Source: Gemmatimonadota bacterium (lineage in GTDB: Bacteria; Gemmatimonadota; Gemmatimonadetes; Longimicrobiales; Gaopeijiaceae). Taken from it: DNA of 58,776 bases. Shown here piece by piece: positions 1 through 7,667 of the stretch (within the stretch, counting starts at the first letter, position 1; each line of letters opens with the position of its first letter). Made by a program: the position numbers and the translations under genes. The stretch covers positions 1-58,776 of the forward strand of contig JAJDXG010000033.1 in NCBI GenBank assembly GCA_022823365.1, written 5' to 3'. The notes beneath the pieces were generated by a model. The model was not told the DNA's origin and did no database searches. It was given only the letters and a program-made list of their open reading frames with translations.

Positions 1-1096
1 CGGTCACGGCCACGCCGGCGTCGGCGCCGAAGGCCCGGGCCACCCCCTCCGCCATGGCGCGCGCCACCTCCTCGGATACCGCCCCCTTCCGGGCCAGCAG
101 GTCGCGGGACACCCCCAGATGGGCGCGCTTTGCCTCGTCCGCATAGGTGACCATCCCACCCTGAAAGTACTCCGAGGACCCCGCCAGCTCCGTGATGCGC
201 CGAGCGACCAGGCCGCCCGTGCAACTCTCCGCCACCGCGAGGGTTCGCCCGGACGACGTCATCTCGGCCGCGATGCACTCGACGATTTCCCCGCTCTCGG
301 CCGGGTAGCGGTATGGCCGCAGGACCGGCTCGACCAGCGCCTCCACCCGGTCGAGCCGGCGGGCCGCCCGGGGATCGTCGGGGGTCGCGCGCGCACTCAG
401 CCGAACGTCGACCCCGGTGAGGCGCGGGAGGAAGGCGATGGACACCGCACCCACGTTCTCGGGGACGCCCGCGTCGATGCGCTCGGCGAGCGAGGATTCG
501 GCGATGCCGGTGGTATGGAATACGCGGTGGACCAGAGGCAGCAGGCGGTCGCCCAGCCGCTCGCGCAGCAGCGGCTCGACGCCCGTGTCGAACAGCCCGC
601 GCATCTCCGCGGGGACGCCGGGGAGGAGCACGACGATCCGGCCTTCCACGTCCAGGACCAGCCCGGGGGCGGTCCCGACCCGGTTGGGAAGCACCAGTGC
701 CCCCTCAGGCACCCGGGCCATGCGCTCGTTGCCGGCCGGAAGCCGGGTGCGGCGCCAGGCCGCCCACCGGGCTCTGAGCTCCTCGAGCAGCCCCTCGTCC
801 AGACGGAGGGGCCTGTCCAGCGCCTCGGCCACGACTTCCCGCGTGATGTCGTCCGCGGTGGGACCCAGGCCCCCCGTCACCAGCACGACGTCGGCAACCT
901 CCAGAGCGCGCGCGAGCGCCCCCCGGATGTCGGGCGCGCTGTCCCCGACCACGAATCTCGCCCGCACCGGAAGTCCCAGGCTCCCCGCCCGCCGGCCCAT
1001 CCAGGCTCCGTTGCTGTCGACGGTGAAGCCGGCCAGAAGCTCGTCGCCCACCGCGACGATGGCGCAGTTGGCCGGGGGAGGCGCCGTCCGGGTCAG
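1..1096 (-). CDS. cinA: CinA family protein (competence/damage-inducible, nicotinamide-nucleotide amidase), C-terminus cut by window edge
   Basis: Reading the minus strand leftward from about 1096 gives some 365 residues of CinA. The N-terminal MoCF-like domain shows VGDELLAGF and TGGLGPTADD, followed by LPGVPAEM. The C-terminal amidase domain shows AVAESCTGG, whose Ser is the family's catalytic residue, and RKGAVSEEV. In the family this domain deamidates NMN in pyridine nucleotide salvage. The last ~50 residues lie outside the window. The start is uncertain: no ATG, GTG or TTG is in frame between the pgsA stop and the first conserved residues. A CTG at 1096-1094 overlaps the pgsA TGA in the manner of coupled genes and is used here. 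Function is confident, start is not. Confidence 0.9.
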   Translation of the reverse strand, partial: MTRTAPPPANCAIVAVGDELLAGFTVDSNGAWMGRRAGSLGLPVRARFVVGDSAPDIRGALARALEVADVVLVTGGLGPTADDITREVVAEALDRPLRLDEGLLEELRARWAAWRRTRLPAGNERMARVPEGALVLPNRVGTAPGLVLDVEGRIVVLLPGVPAEMRGLFDTGVEPLLRERLGDRLLPLVHRVFHTTGIAESSLAERIDAGVPENVGAVSIAFLPRLTGVDVRLSARATPDDPRAARRLDRVEALVEPVLRPYRYPAESGEIVECIAAEMTSSGRTLAVAESCTGGLVARRITELAGSSEYFQGGMVTYADEAKRAHLGVSRDLLARKGAVSEEVARAMAEGVARAFGADAGVAVT

Positions 1097-1734
1097 CGGT
1101 TGCTCCCGGCCAGGCCGCGGTTGCGCCAGAAATAGAGCCCCATTGAATAGATCGTGAGCACCAGCGCCAGCAGCAGGGCCAGACCGATGACGGCGCTGTG
1201 GAAGTGGACCCAAAGATTCCAGGCGGCCCCGCTCCAGCTTCCCTGTTCGGCGAAGCGGACCAGGGCGTACCACAGGAGCACGGCCCCCATGAACACGTTC
1301 TGCAGAAGGGCCTTGTACTTGCCGGCGCGGTCGGCGGCGATCACCACCCCCTGGCGCACGGCGAAACCCCGCAGCAGGGTCACCATCAACTCGCGCCCCA
1401 GCAGGACGACCAGCACCCACAGCGGAAGTTCGCCCCACCACGGGATCTCGCCTCCTCCCGCCGGACGGTGCGAGACGATGTAGATGGGCACGAGGGTGGA
1501 CACCAGCAGCAGCTTGTCGGCGATGGGGTCCAGCAGCTTGCCCAGGTCGCTGATGAGGTTGTGCTTGCGCGCGAGGTAGCCGTCCCACACATCGCTCAGC
1601 GCCGCCGCCAGAAAAAGCCCGAACGTGGCCGCCAGCACCGTGCCGTCGGACGACAGGGCCAGGAAGAAGATCGCGGGACAGGCGGCCATCCGCGACAGCG
1701 TAATGATGTTGGGCAGATTCCGTTGGCTGGCCAT
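1093..1734 (-). CDS. pgsA: CDP-diacylglycerol-glycerol-3-phosphate 3-phosphatidyltransferase
   Basis: This 213-aa membrane enzyme makes phosphatidylglycerol phosphate from CDP-diacylglycerol and glycerol 3-phosphate. The CDP-alcohol phosphotransferase motif is complete at residues 48-73: D-x2-DG-x2-AR-x8-G-x3-D-x3-D, seen as DVWDGYLAR and later GKLLDPIAD. Several hydrophobic helices flank it. The open frame extends about 68 codons further upstream, but that part is low-complexity and overlaps mglA. The ATG at 1734 begins MASQRNLPNIIT, matching family N-termini. It lies 8 nt after the mglA stop and its own stop touches cinA, so the three are probably cotranscribed. PgsA is preferred over other CDP-alcohol transferases from this N-terminus and the neighbour cinA, a common pairing. 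Confidence 0.93.
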   Translation of the reverse strand: MASQRNLPNIITLSRMAACPAIFFLALSSDGTVLAATFGLFLAAALSDVWDGYLARKHNLISDLGKLLDPIADKLLLVSTLVPIYIVSHRPAGGGEIPWWGELPLWVLVVLLGRELMVTLLRGFAVRQGVVIAADRAGKYKALLQNVFMGAVLLWYALVRFAEQGSWSGAAWNLWVHFHSAVIGLALLLALVLTIYSMGLYFWRNRGLAGSNR

Positions 1735-1742
1735 GCCGGACC

Positions 1743-2321
1743 TCAGCGAAGCGACTTCACCACCAACCTGCTCACCGCCGCCAGCGTCTCGAAGACGCCC
1801 TTGCCCTCCGTGGCGACGCTCTCGAAGTCCGGCACGCCGGCCGGATTCAGGCGCGCACGCAACTGTTCCACCGGAGCGATGCCCGGCAGGTCGCGCTTGT
1901 TGTACTGGATCACGAAGGGAAGGCGGGAGACATCGCACCCGCGCGCCTCCAGGGTTTCGTAGAGACTCTGCATCGCCTCGTCGTTGGCTTCGTCGCGGTC
2001 GATCTGGGAATCCGCGACGAAGACGACTCCGTCCACGCCCTCGAGGAGAATCCGGCGTCTGCTCTCGAAATACGCCTGACCCGGCACGGTGTAGAGATGG
2101 AAGCGGGTCCGGAGGCCCTGTACGTCGCCAAGATCGAGGGCCAGAAAGTCGAACAGCAGGGTACTGCCCTGCTTCGTGGCCAGGGAAATGAGCTCGCCCC
2201 GGTTTCCGGGATCCACACGCGAGTGGACGTATTCGATGTTGGTGGTCTTGCCCCCCTGTCCAGGCCCGCAGTAGAGGATCTTGCAGTTGACCTCCCGGCC
2301 GGCGTAGTTCGTCATCGGCAT
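1743..2321 (-). CDS. mglA: MglA-like small Ras-family GTPase
   Basis: This 192-aa protein is a bacterial Ras-like GTPase. The P-loop GPGQGGKTT is at residues 19-27, the switch-II TVPGQ at 78-82 (the MglA form rather than DxxGQ), and the base-recognition NKRD at 141-144. MglA proteins set front-rear polarity for gliding or twitching motility, normally with the GAP MglB (roadblock fold). No mglB is visible within this window. It follows a 104-aa membrane protein by only 4 nt, pointing to one operon. A second ATG two codons in (MTNYAG) is an equally possible start. Family membership is near certain; the motility role is inferred from the family. Confidence 0.93.
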   Translation of the reverse strand: MPMTNYAGREVNCKILYCGPGQGGKTTNIEYVHSRVDPGNRGELISLATKQGSTLLFDFLALDLGDVQGLRTRFHLYTVPGQAYFESRRRILLEGVDGVVFVADSQIDRDEANDEAMQSLYETLEARGCDVSRLPFVIQYNKRDLPGIAPVEQLRARLNPAGVPDFESVATEGKGVFETLAAVSRLVVKSLR

Positions 2322-2325
2322 GGCT

Positions 2326-2640
2326 TCACGCCATCTTCTCGCTCAGCCCCGTCTCCAGCACCGCAAGCTCCCGCTCCATCCGCGCTTCGATGGCCCGTGC
2401 CCGATCGCGGAGCAGCTTGCGGGGCTCCCACGCCATGTAGTCCTTCAGCAGGGTCACCGTGTTCACCGAGGCGCGGGCGCGCGCCATGTGACCCAGAGCC
2501 GCCAGCCGCCGAAAGACCCGGGGGCTGAAGAGGTCCCGCTGGTGCCGGGTCATCTGGTCGTGCGCGACCAGCACCGCGACACCCCCGACCGCCACCACCA
2601 GGAGCGCCACCAGCCCCACCTTCTTCAGCTTCTTGTTCAT
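2326..2640 (-). CDS. small membrane-anchored protein of unknown function
   Basis: This encodes 104 aa with a lysine-rich start (MNKKLKK), one transmembrane helix at about residues 7-27, and a soluble remainder rich in Arg, Ala and Glu that is probably alpha-helical (RARAIEARMERELAVLE). I do not recognise a named domain. It sits between recR and mglA on the same strand, 4 nt upstream of mglA, so it is probably translated with the GTPase. A membrane-bound partner or a simple hitch-hiker are both possible. Composition matches the neighbours, with no sign of transfer. Confidence 0.7.
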   Translation of the reverse strand: MNKKLKKVGLVALLVVAVGGVAVLVAHDQMTRHQRDLFSPRVFRRLAALGHMARARASVNTVTLLKDYMAWEPRKLLRDRARAIEARMERELAVLETGLSEKMA

Positions 2641-2676
2641 CCGCTGGCTCCACCGCCCCGGCGGCGATTCCGTTTC

Positions 2677-3270
2677 CTACATCTCACGGCGCGCTTCCAG
2701 CGCCTGTGCGAGCGTCGTCCCATCCACGAACTCCAGGTCGCTGCCCACGGGCACGCCCGTGGCCAGGCGCGTCACCCTCAGGCCCATCGGCCTGAGCTGA
2801 CGTTCGATATACACCGCCGTCGCCTCGCCCTCAACCCGCGGGTTGGTGGCAAGGATGATCTCGCGCACCTCGCCCGATGCCGAACGGATGCGTTCGAACA
2901 GCGAACGCAGGTTCAACTGCTCGGGCCCGATCCCGTCCAGGGGCGACAGGCGACCGCCCAATACATGATACACCCCCCCGTACCTTCCGGTGCGCTCCAC
3001 CGCACCGACATCGAAACTCCCCTCGACCACGCAGATCGTGGAGGCGTCCCGCCGCGGGTTGGAACATATCGCGCACAACTCTTCGTCGCCGAAGTTGCCG
3101 CACGTGGCACAGGGCCGCACCCGTTCGGCCAGGATCTCGATGGCGGCGGCGAGCCTCCGCGACTCGTCCGGGCCGGTGCGCAGCAGGTGGTGCACCAGGC
3201 GGAGCGCGGTCCTGGGACCGACCCCCGGGAGCCGGGAGAACTCGCTGGTGACCCGGTCGATCACCGACAT
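2677..3270 (-). CDS. recR: recombination mediator RecR
   Basis: The 197-aa length is normal for RecR, which with RecF/RecO loads RecA at gaps. The N-terminal helix-hairpin-helix contains RLPGVGPRTA (residues 13-22). A four-cysteine zinc site follows (Cys54, 57, 66, 69: CATC and CAIC). The Toprim domain begins VVEGSFDV at 81 and includes ILATNP and VEGEATA. Gene order dnaX-ybaB-recR is the classic arrangement and is kept here. The ATG at 3270 gives the usual MSVIDRV start. Confidence 0.97.
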   Translation of the reverse strand: MSVIDRVTSEFSRLPGVGPRTALRLVHHLLRTGPDESRRLAAAIEILAERVRPCATCGNFGDEELCAICSNPRRDASTICVVEGSFDVGAVERTGRYGGVYHVLGGRLSPLDGIGPEQLNLRSLFERIRSASGEVREIILATNPRVEGEATAVYIERQLRPMGLRVTRLATGVPVGSDLEFVDGTTLAQALEARREM

Positions 3271-3289
3271 CGGGCCTTACCGCGCGCCG

Positions 3290-3613
3290 CTAGAACAGTT
3301 TGGGAAGCTGTCCCGGCATCGGAAAGCCGCCGGTCATCTTCTTCATTTCGCTCTCGTAGTGCCGGCGCGCCTTGCTCTGCGCCTCCCCGACCGCGGCCAG
3401 AACGAGATCCTCGAGCATCTCGACATCGTCGGGATCCACGGCCGAGGGCTCGATCGTGATGCTGCGCACGGTACCCTTGCCGTCCACCACCGCGGTAACC
3501 ATGCCCCCGCCGGAGGATGCGCTGAGTTCCTGTCGGTCCAGGGTCTCCTGAAGCTCGGTGACCCGGCTCTGCATCTGCTGTCCCAACTGGATGAGCCGCT
3601 GCAGATCTTTCAT
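3290..3613 (-). CDS. YbaB/EbfC nucleoid-associated protein
   Basis: This is a 107-aa YbaB/EbfC-family DNA-binding protein. It has a long N-terminal helix (MKDLQRLIQLGQQMQ), a central sheet with GKGTVRSITI, and the family's C-terminal region with EDLVLAAVGEA and the Met/Gly-rich tail. It dimerises and coats DNA in the nucleoid. The ATG at 3613 is preferred over an ATG 16 codons upstream, because MKDLQ matches family starts and the upstream part falls beside a repeated intergenic element. It lies between dnaX and recR, as is usual. Confidence 0.93.
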   Translation of the reverse strand: MKDLQRLIQLGQQMQSRVTELQETLDRQELSASSGGGMVTAVVDGKGTVRSITIEPSAVDPDDVEMLEDLVLAAVGEAQSKARRHYESEMKKMTGGFPMPGQLPKLF

Positions 3614-3650
3614 CGAGTGATTCTCGGGGGCGAGGGTGTGAAGGAGCGGG

Positions 3651-3692
3651 CGTGGATGCATCGCCGCTCGAATGCCGGGGGAAGTTCGTCCA
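3651..3692 (-). repeat. 42-nt intergenic element, copy A (upstream of ybaB)
   Basis: Read on the minus strand, these 42 nt match positions 35296-35337 (plus strand) at 39 of 42 bases. The 28 bases at the ybaB-proximal end are identical. The copy lies between the dnaX stop and the ybaB start, ending 37 nt before the ATG. The other copy has the same orientation relative to purF. It contains the palindrome ATGCAT. Its role is unknown. Confidence 0.8.
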
Positions 3693-3700
3693 AAGGGCTG

Positions 3701-5338
3701 CTAATCCACCAATTCGAGATCGAGTTCTTCTACCGCCCGTGCCAGGAGTGGTTCCCGCTCCACGAGCTCCTCGAGACGCTCCTGCCGCACCTGTTGCGGA
3801 GACACCGCGCGGGGTGCGCGCGGTGCCGCCCCGCCGCCCTCGACGATGTCGATTTCGGGGGCGTAGTCGAGGTGACGGGCGAGCGCCTGCCTGAGCGATG
3901 CGACCGAGTTGCGGGGAAGATCATCGAGTCCCATGCCGTCGGGAAGCGCGATCCTCAACCCACTCTCGCCAGCCTTCTCGACGGAGGCACCGTTGAGGAT
4001 GGTCGGCAGGCCGCCGGGCAGGGTTCCCCGTCCCTGACGGAGTACGGTCTTGAAGGCCGTGACGAGATCCGCGCCGGTGGTGGCGGAGGACGAAACGGGC
4101 TCTTGAGCGGGCGGTGCCACCGCGGACGGACGGGACGGGGGCAACGGTCGGGGCGGGGTCGGGTTCGGATCCGGCGCCGGGCGCGCGGGCGCGCCTCCGA
4201 GCCCCTCGATCAGGTCCTCGATTCGGACGGTGTGGTCCAGGTGGCTCAGGCGCAGCAGCAGGAGTTCGATCAGGACGCGCGGCTGGCTCACCCGCTTCAG
4301 GCTGCCCTGAGACTCGAGATCCGCTGCCATCGCCAGCATGCGCACCAGATCGGCGGCTTCAAAGTGCCGTGCGCGCGCTTCGAGGGCGGCGCGGTACTCG
4401 CCCCCTGCATCGACGGATTCCTCGCCGTCCAGACGGACGCGCAGAAGCAGGCGCAGACTCTCCACCAGACCGTGATAGAACTCCACCAGGTCGTATCCCT
4501 CGTCCACGAGCGCCTCGACGAAGGAAAAGACATCCCGGTGACGGTGCCCGTGGATGATGTCGAAGAGTTCGAGGAAGCGTTCCTCTTCGACCAGGCCGAG
4601 CACCTCCCGCACCGATCCGGGCGCGACCTCACCCCCGGTGAGCGCCAGCACCTGGTCGAGAAGGGAGAGGGCGTCGCGCATCCCGCCGTCGGCCTTGCGC
4701 GCGATGATGCGCAGGGCTTCGGCAGAGGCCCGGGCCCCTTCGCTTGCGATCACCTGCTCCAGCCGGGCCACGATGTCGGCCACGCCCAGCCGCCGGAAGT
4801 CGAACCGCTGGCAGCGGGAGAGGATGGGCGATGCGGACTGCTGGATGCGCTGGGGCTCCGTGGTGGCGAAGATGAACATCACCCGGGGAGGCGGCTCCTC
4901 CAGGATCTTGAGCAGGGCGTTCCACGCCTCCCGCGTGAGCATGTGCGCTTCGTCTACGATGTAGACCTTGAAGCGATGCTCGTCGGAAGGCGCGTACATC
5001 GCCCGCTCGCGCAGGCTGCGGGCGTCGTCGACGCCCCGGTTGGAGGCCGCGTCGATCTCCACGACGTCCAGCGATGTGCGGCCGCTCCAGATGAGCGAGC
5101 AGCTCTCGCACATGCCGCAGGGCTCGCCCTCGACGGTTCGCGCGGGGCAGTTGAGCGCCATGGCCAGCACGCGCGCCAGTGTGGTCTTGCCGACGCCCCG
5201 CGGACCACAGAAGAGATAGGCGTGACCGGTGCGATCTGCGCTCACCGCCCGCCGCAGCGTCTCGGAAACGTGTTCCTGGGTCGCAACCTCGGCGAAGCGC
5301 CGGGGACGGTACTTGCGGGCTAGCGCGGTATGGGACAC
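3701..5338 (-). CDS. dnaX: DNA polymerase III subunits gamma/tau
   Basis: This 545-aa clamp-loader ATPase loads the sliding clamp and couples the replicative polymerases. Walker A GPRGVGKT is at residues 45-52, a zinc site uses Cys64, 74, 77 and 80, Walker B is VDEAH at 128-132, and the sensor region reads FATTEPQRI. Domain III and a proline-rich linker follow (about residues 370-430), then a short tau-specific C-terminus. The GTG at 5338 (VSHTALARKYRP) matches the conserved family start. The frame continues upstream for 82 codons, but that stretch is the SRP RNA gene rather than protein. No strong Shine-Dalgarno is visible at the GTG. Confidence 0.96.
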   Translation of the reverse strand: MSHTALARKYRPRRFAEVATQEHVSETLRRAVSADRTGHAYLFCGPRGVGKTTLARVLAMALNCPARTVEGEPCGMCESCSLIWSGRTSLDVVEIDAASNRGVDDARSLRERAMYAPSDEHRFKVYIVDEAHMLTREAWNALLKILEEPPPRVMFIFATTEPQRIQQSASPILSRCQRFDFRRLGVADIVARLEQVIASEGARASAEALRIIARKADGGMRDALSLLDQVLALTGGEVAPGSVREVLGLVEEERFLELFDIIHGHRHRDVFSFVEALVDEGYDLVEFYHGLVESLRLLLRVRLDGEESVDAGGEYRAALEARARHFEAADLVRMLAMAADLESQGSLKRVSQPRVLIELLLLRLSHLDHTVRIEDLIEGLGGAPARPAPDPNPTPPRPLPPSRPSAVAPPAQEPVSSSATTGADLVTAFKTVLRQGRGTLPGGLPTILNGASVEKAGESGLRIALPDGMGLDDLPRNSVASLRQALARHLDYAPEIDIVEGGGAAPRAPRAVSPQQVRQERLEELVEREPLLARAVEELDLELVD

Positions 5339-5363
5339 GCGGATTCGGCGGCGGGAGAAAGGA

Positions 5364-5468
5364 ACATGCCCCAGGTGAACCGCAGCCGCGATCGCCGCAC
5401 ATACCGCTGCTGCCTGCACGGCCCTGACGGGGTTCGGTGGGTCTTCGCTCTGCGGACCTGGGGCACGC
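5364..5468 (-). ncRNA. ffs: bacterial small SRP RNA (4.5S, ffs) with an unusual apical loop
   Basis: This was recognised by motif and fold. On the minus strand the conserved domain IV reads GTCAGG (5428-5423), a GCC/GGC stem with a 5-nt loop GUGCA, then AGCAGC (5411-5406). CCGU/GCGG closes the symmetric CAGG/AGCA loop. Outward helices also form: CC and CAC with GUG and GG, GCGA with UCGC, CCGCAG with CUGCGG, and a terminal 10-bp UGCCCCAGGU with ACCUGGGGCA. The RNA is about 105 nt and ends 25 nt before dnaX, a frequent location for ffs. SRP RNA binds Ffh for cotranslational membrane targeting. The oddity is the loop: the usual GNRA-type GGAA is replaced by GUGCA. Confidence 0.85.
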
Positions 5469-5471
5469 AGC

Positions 5472-5500
5472 AATCTGGAATCGGGGGTATCGCGCGTCAA
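5472..5500 (-). promoter_or_regulatory. putative sigma-70 promoter for the SRP RNA
   Basis: Minus-strand TTGACG (5500-5495) is followed after 17 nt by CAGATT (5477-5472), a few bases before the 5' end of the folded RNA. The -35 is good and the -10 is weak (3 of 6). Position and spacing support it. Confidence 0.45.
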
Positions 5501-5571
5501 GCGGAAGCGGGGGTCGCCAGCCCGGCTCCGTCCGACGCCGGCTAACGGGGCGGACGGGTGCGCGAACCGGG

Positions 5572-5949
5572 TCAGAGGCGCCACGCATCGGCGACATGAT
5601 CGACGTGCGGAGCTCGGGAGGCGCGGCGTGTGCTACCGAACTGGACCGCCACCGCGTCGAAGCGCAGCGACAGTCCTCTGAGGCCGCCGCGCGCATGCAT
5701 CCACGCGCGGGCGACCTTGGCGATCTCGCCCTTCTTGCGCTCCGTGATGGCCTCGAGCGGATGGCCGAAGCCCGTTCCCCGTCGCGCCTTGACCTCCACG
5801 AAGGCCACCGTGCGCCCGCGGCGGACGATCAGGTCCACCTCGTTGCGGCCCGCGCGGTAGTTGCGTTCCAGCACGGTCCAGCCCGCGTCCTCGAGATGGC
5901 GCGCGGCGATCGCTTCGCCCTCGCGCCCCAACTGCCCGCTTGCGGTCAT
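5572..5949 (-). CDS. yraN: YraN family (UPF0102) nuclease-fold protein
   Basis: This is a 125-aa protein of the UPF0102/YraN family, a PD-(D/E)xK endonuclease-like fold of uncertain cellular role, related to Holliday-junction resolvases. The N-terminus MTASGQLGREGE is followed by NYR-x3-NEVDL (Glu37, Asp39) and FVEVKAR (Glu52, Lys54), the expected catalytic set. GFGHPLEAIT and KKGEIAKVARAW are typical C-terminal family segments. The ATG at 5949 fits the family start. It lies 53 nt downstream of hutU and upstream of the SRP RNA. Confidence 0.92.
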   Translation of the reverse strand: MTASGQLGREGEAIAARHLEDAGWTVLERNYRAGRNEVDLIVRRGRTVAFVEVKARRGTGFGHPLEAITERKKGEIAKVARAWMHARGGLRGLSLRFDAVAVQFGSTRRASRAPHVDHVADAWRL

Positions 5950-6002
5950 GAATGAATGTGCGGGCGAAGCGCGGGCGATGGAATGGCCTCGTGGGACCGC
6001 GG

Positions 6003-7667
6003 TTACTCCAGCATCGGGATGCGGATTCCTTCGCGCCGAGCGGTCCGGAGGGCGATGGGGTAGCCGGCGTCTGCGTGGCGCGCGACCCCGATGCCGGGGT
6101 CGTTGGTGAGCACCCGCTCGATACGCGCGCGCATCCCGGCGGTGCCGTCGGCGACCACGACCTGGCCGGCGTGAAGCGAGTAGCCGATTCCGACGCCGCC
6201 GCCGTGGTGGAAGGACACCCAGCTCGCCCCCGACGCGGTGTTGAGCAGCGCATTCAGGATCGGCCAGTCGGCGATGGCGTCGCTGCCGTCGCGCATGGCC
6301 TCGGTTTCGCGGTTGGGGGACGCGACGCTCCCGGTGTCCAGGTGGTCGCGGCCGATGACCACGGGCGCACTCACCTCCCCGCTTGCCACCAGGTCGTTGA
6401 TGGCGCACCCGAAGCGCGCCCGCTCTCCCTGCCCCAGCCAGCAGATGCGCGCGGGAAGGCCCTGAAACGCGACCCGGTGGCGGGCCAGCCGGATCCAGCG
6501 GCACAGGTGCTCGTCGCCGGGGAACATCTCCAGCACGAGGTTGTCGATGCGGTGAATGTCGGCGGGATCTCCCGATAGCGCGGCCCAGCGGAAGGGGCCC
6601 TTGCCCTCGCAGAACAGGTCGCGGATATAGGCGGGCACGAAGCCCGGATAGGCGAAGGCGTTCTCCAGGCCCGCCTCCAGGGCGAAGCCGCGCAGGTTGT
6701 TGCCGTAGTCGAACGCCACCGCGCCGGCCTCCTGCATCGCCACGATGGCCGCGCAGTGGGCGCGCATGGAGGAAAGCGACCGCCGCTGGTATTCGTCCGG
6801 GTCGGTTTCGCGCAGGCGCGCCGCTTCCTCGAGAGAGAGGCCGGCCGGGACGTACCCGCCCAGCGGGTCGTGCGCCGACGTCTGGTCGGTGACCACATCC
6901 GGGGTAACCCCGCGCGCCACCAGCTCCGGAAGCACTTCGGCGCAGTTGCCGACCAGTCCGACCGAGACGGCATCGCCCGCCAAGGCCGCGCCCCGCACCC
7001 ACGCCAGGGCTTCGTCGAGGTCGTGGGTCATGCGGTCGCAGTAGCGGGTCGCGATGCGCCGCTCGATGCGCTCGGCGTCGACCTCCACGCACAGGATGGC
7101 GCCCTCGTTCATGGTTGCGGCGAGCGGCTGGGCTCCACCCATGCCGCCCATCCCGCCGGTCAGCACCCAGTGCCCGCGCAGCGACGCCCCGAAGTGCTTG
7201 CGGGCGAGCGCCCCGAACGTCTCATATGTGCCCTGCAGGATGCCCTGGGTGCCGATGTAGATCCACGATCCCGCGGTCATCTGACCGAACATGATGAGGC
7301 CGCGCCGCTCCAGCTCCCGGAAGTGTTCCCAGGTCGCCCAGTTGCCGACCAGGTTGGCGTTTGCGATGAGCACCCGCGGCGCCTCCGGGTGGGTGCGGAA
7401 CACTCCCGCCGGCTTTCCGGACTGGACGAGCAGCGTCTCGTCGTCGGCCAGGTCGCGCAGCGTGCGCACGATGGCGTCGAAGGCGTCCCAGGAGCGCGCC
7501 GCCCGGCCGGTGCCGCCGTACACCACCAGGGCGTCGGGGGCCTCGGCTACCTCGGGGTCGAGGTTGTTCATGAGCATGCGCAGGGCGGCCTCCTGCGTCC
7601 AGCCGCGGCACGAGATGCGGCCTCCTGTGGGGGCCCGCACGGTGCGGGTGCGTTGCGTGCGGGTCAT
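6003..7667 (-). CDS. hutU: urocanate hydratase
   Basis: Urocanase is the second step of histidine breakdown, converting urocanate to imidazolonepropionate with NAD+ as electrophilic cofactor. The 554-aa length is typical. The NAD-binding glycine-rich stretch [26 protein letters not shown] and [12 protein letters not shown] are all present. The ATG at 7667 overlaps the hutH stop as ATGA, so hutH-hutU are translationally coupled. No hutI, hutG or hutF is visible in this window. Confidence 0.97.
   Translation of the reverse strand: MTRTQRTRTVRAPTGGRISCRGWTQEAALRMLMNNLDPEVAEAPDALVVYGGTGRAARSWDAFDAIVRTLRDLADDETLLVQSGKPAGVFRTHPEAPRVLIANANLVGNWATWEHFRELERRGLIMFGQMTAGSWIYIGTQGILQGTYETFGALARKHFGASLRGHWVLTGGMGGMGGAQPLAATMNEGAILCVEVDAERIERRIATRYCDRMTHDLDEALAWVRGAALAGDAVSVGLVGNCAEVLPELVARGVTPDVVTDQTSAHDPLGGYVPAGLSLEEAARLRETDPDEYQRRSLSSMRAHCAAIVAMQEAGAVAFDYGNNLRGFALEAGLENAFAYPGFVPAYIRDLFCEGKGPFRWAALSGDPADIHRIDNLVLEMFPGDEHLCRWIRLARHRVAFQGLPARICWLGQGERARFGCAINDLVASGEVSAPVVIGRDHLDTGSVASPNRETEAMRDGSDAIADWPILNALLNTASGASWVSFHHGGGVGIGYSLHAGQVVVADGTAGMRARIERVLTNDPGIGVARHADAGYPIALRTARREGIRIPMLE

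Noticed and set aside
119-1157. Long plus-strand open frames opposite cinA.
   Set aside because: They are GC-rich shadow frames with arginine/proline-rich composition; the minus strand carries clear CinA motifs.
5339-5584. 82-codon N-terminal extension of DnaX in the open frame.
   Set aside because: The stretch coincides with the SRP RNA fold and lacks similarity to DnaX, which starts at the conserved VSHTALARKYRP.
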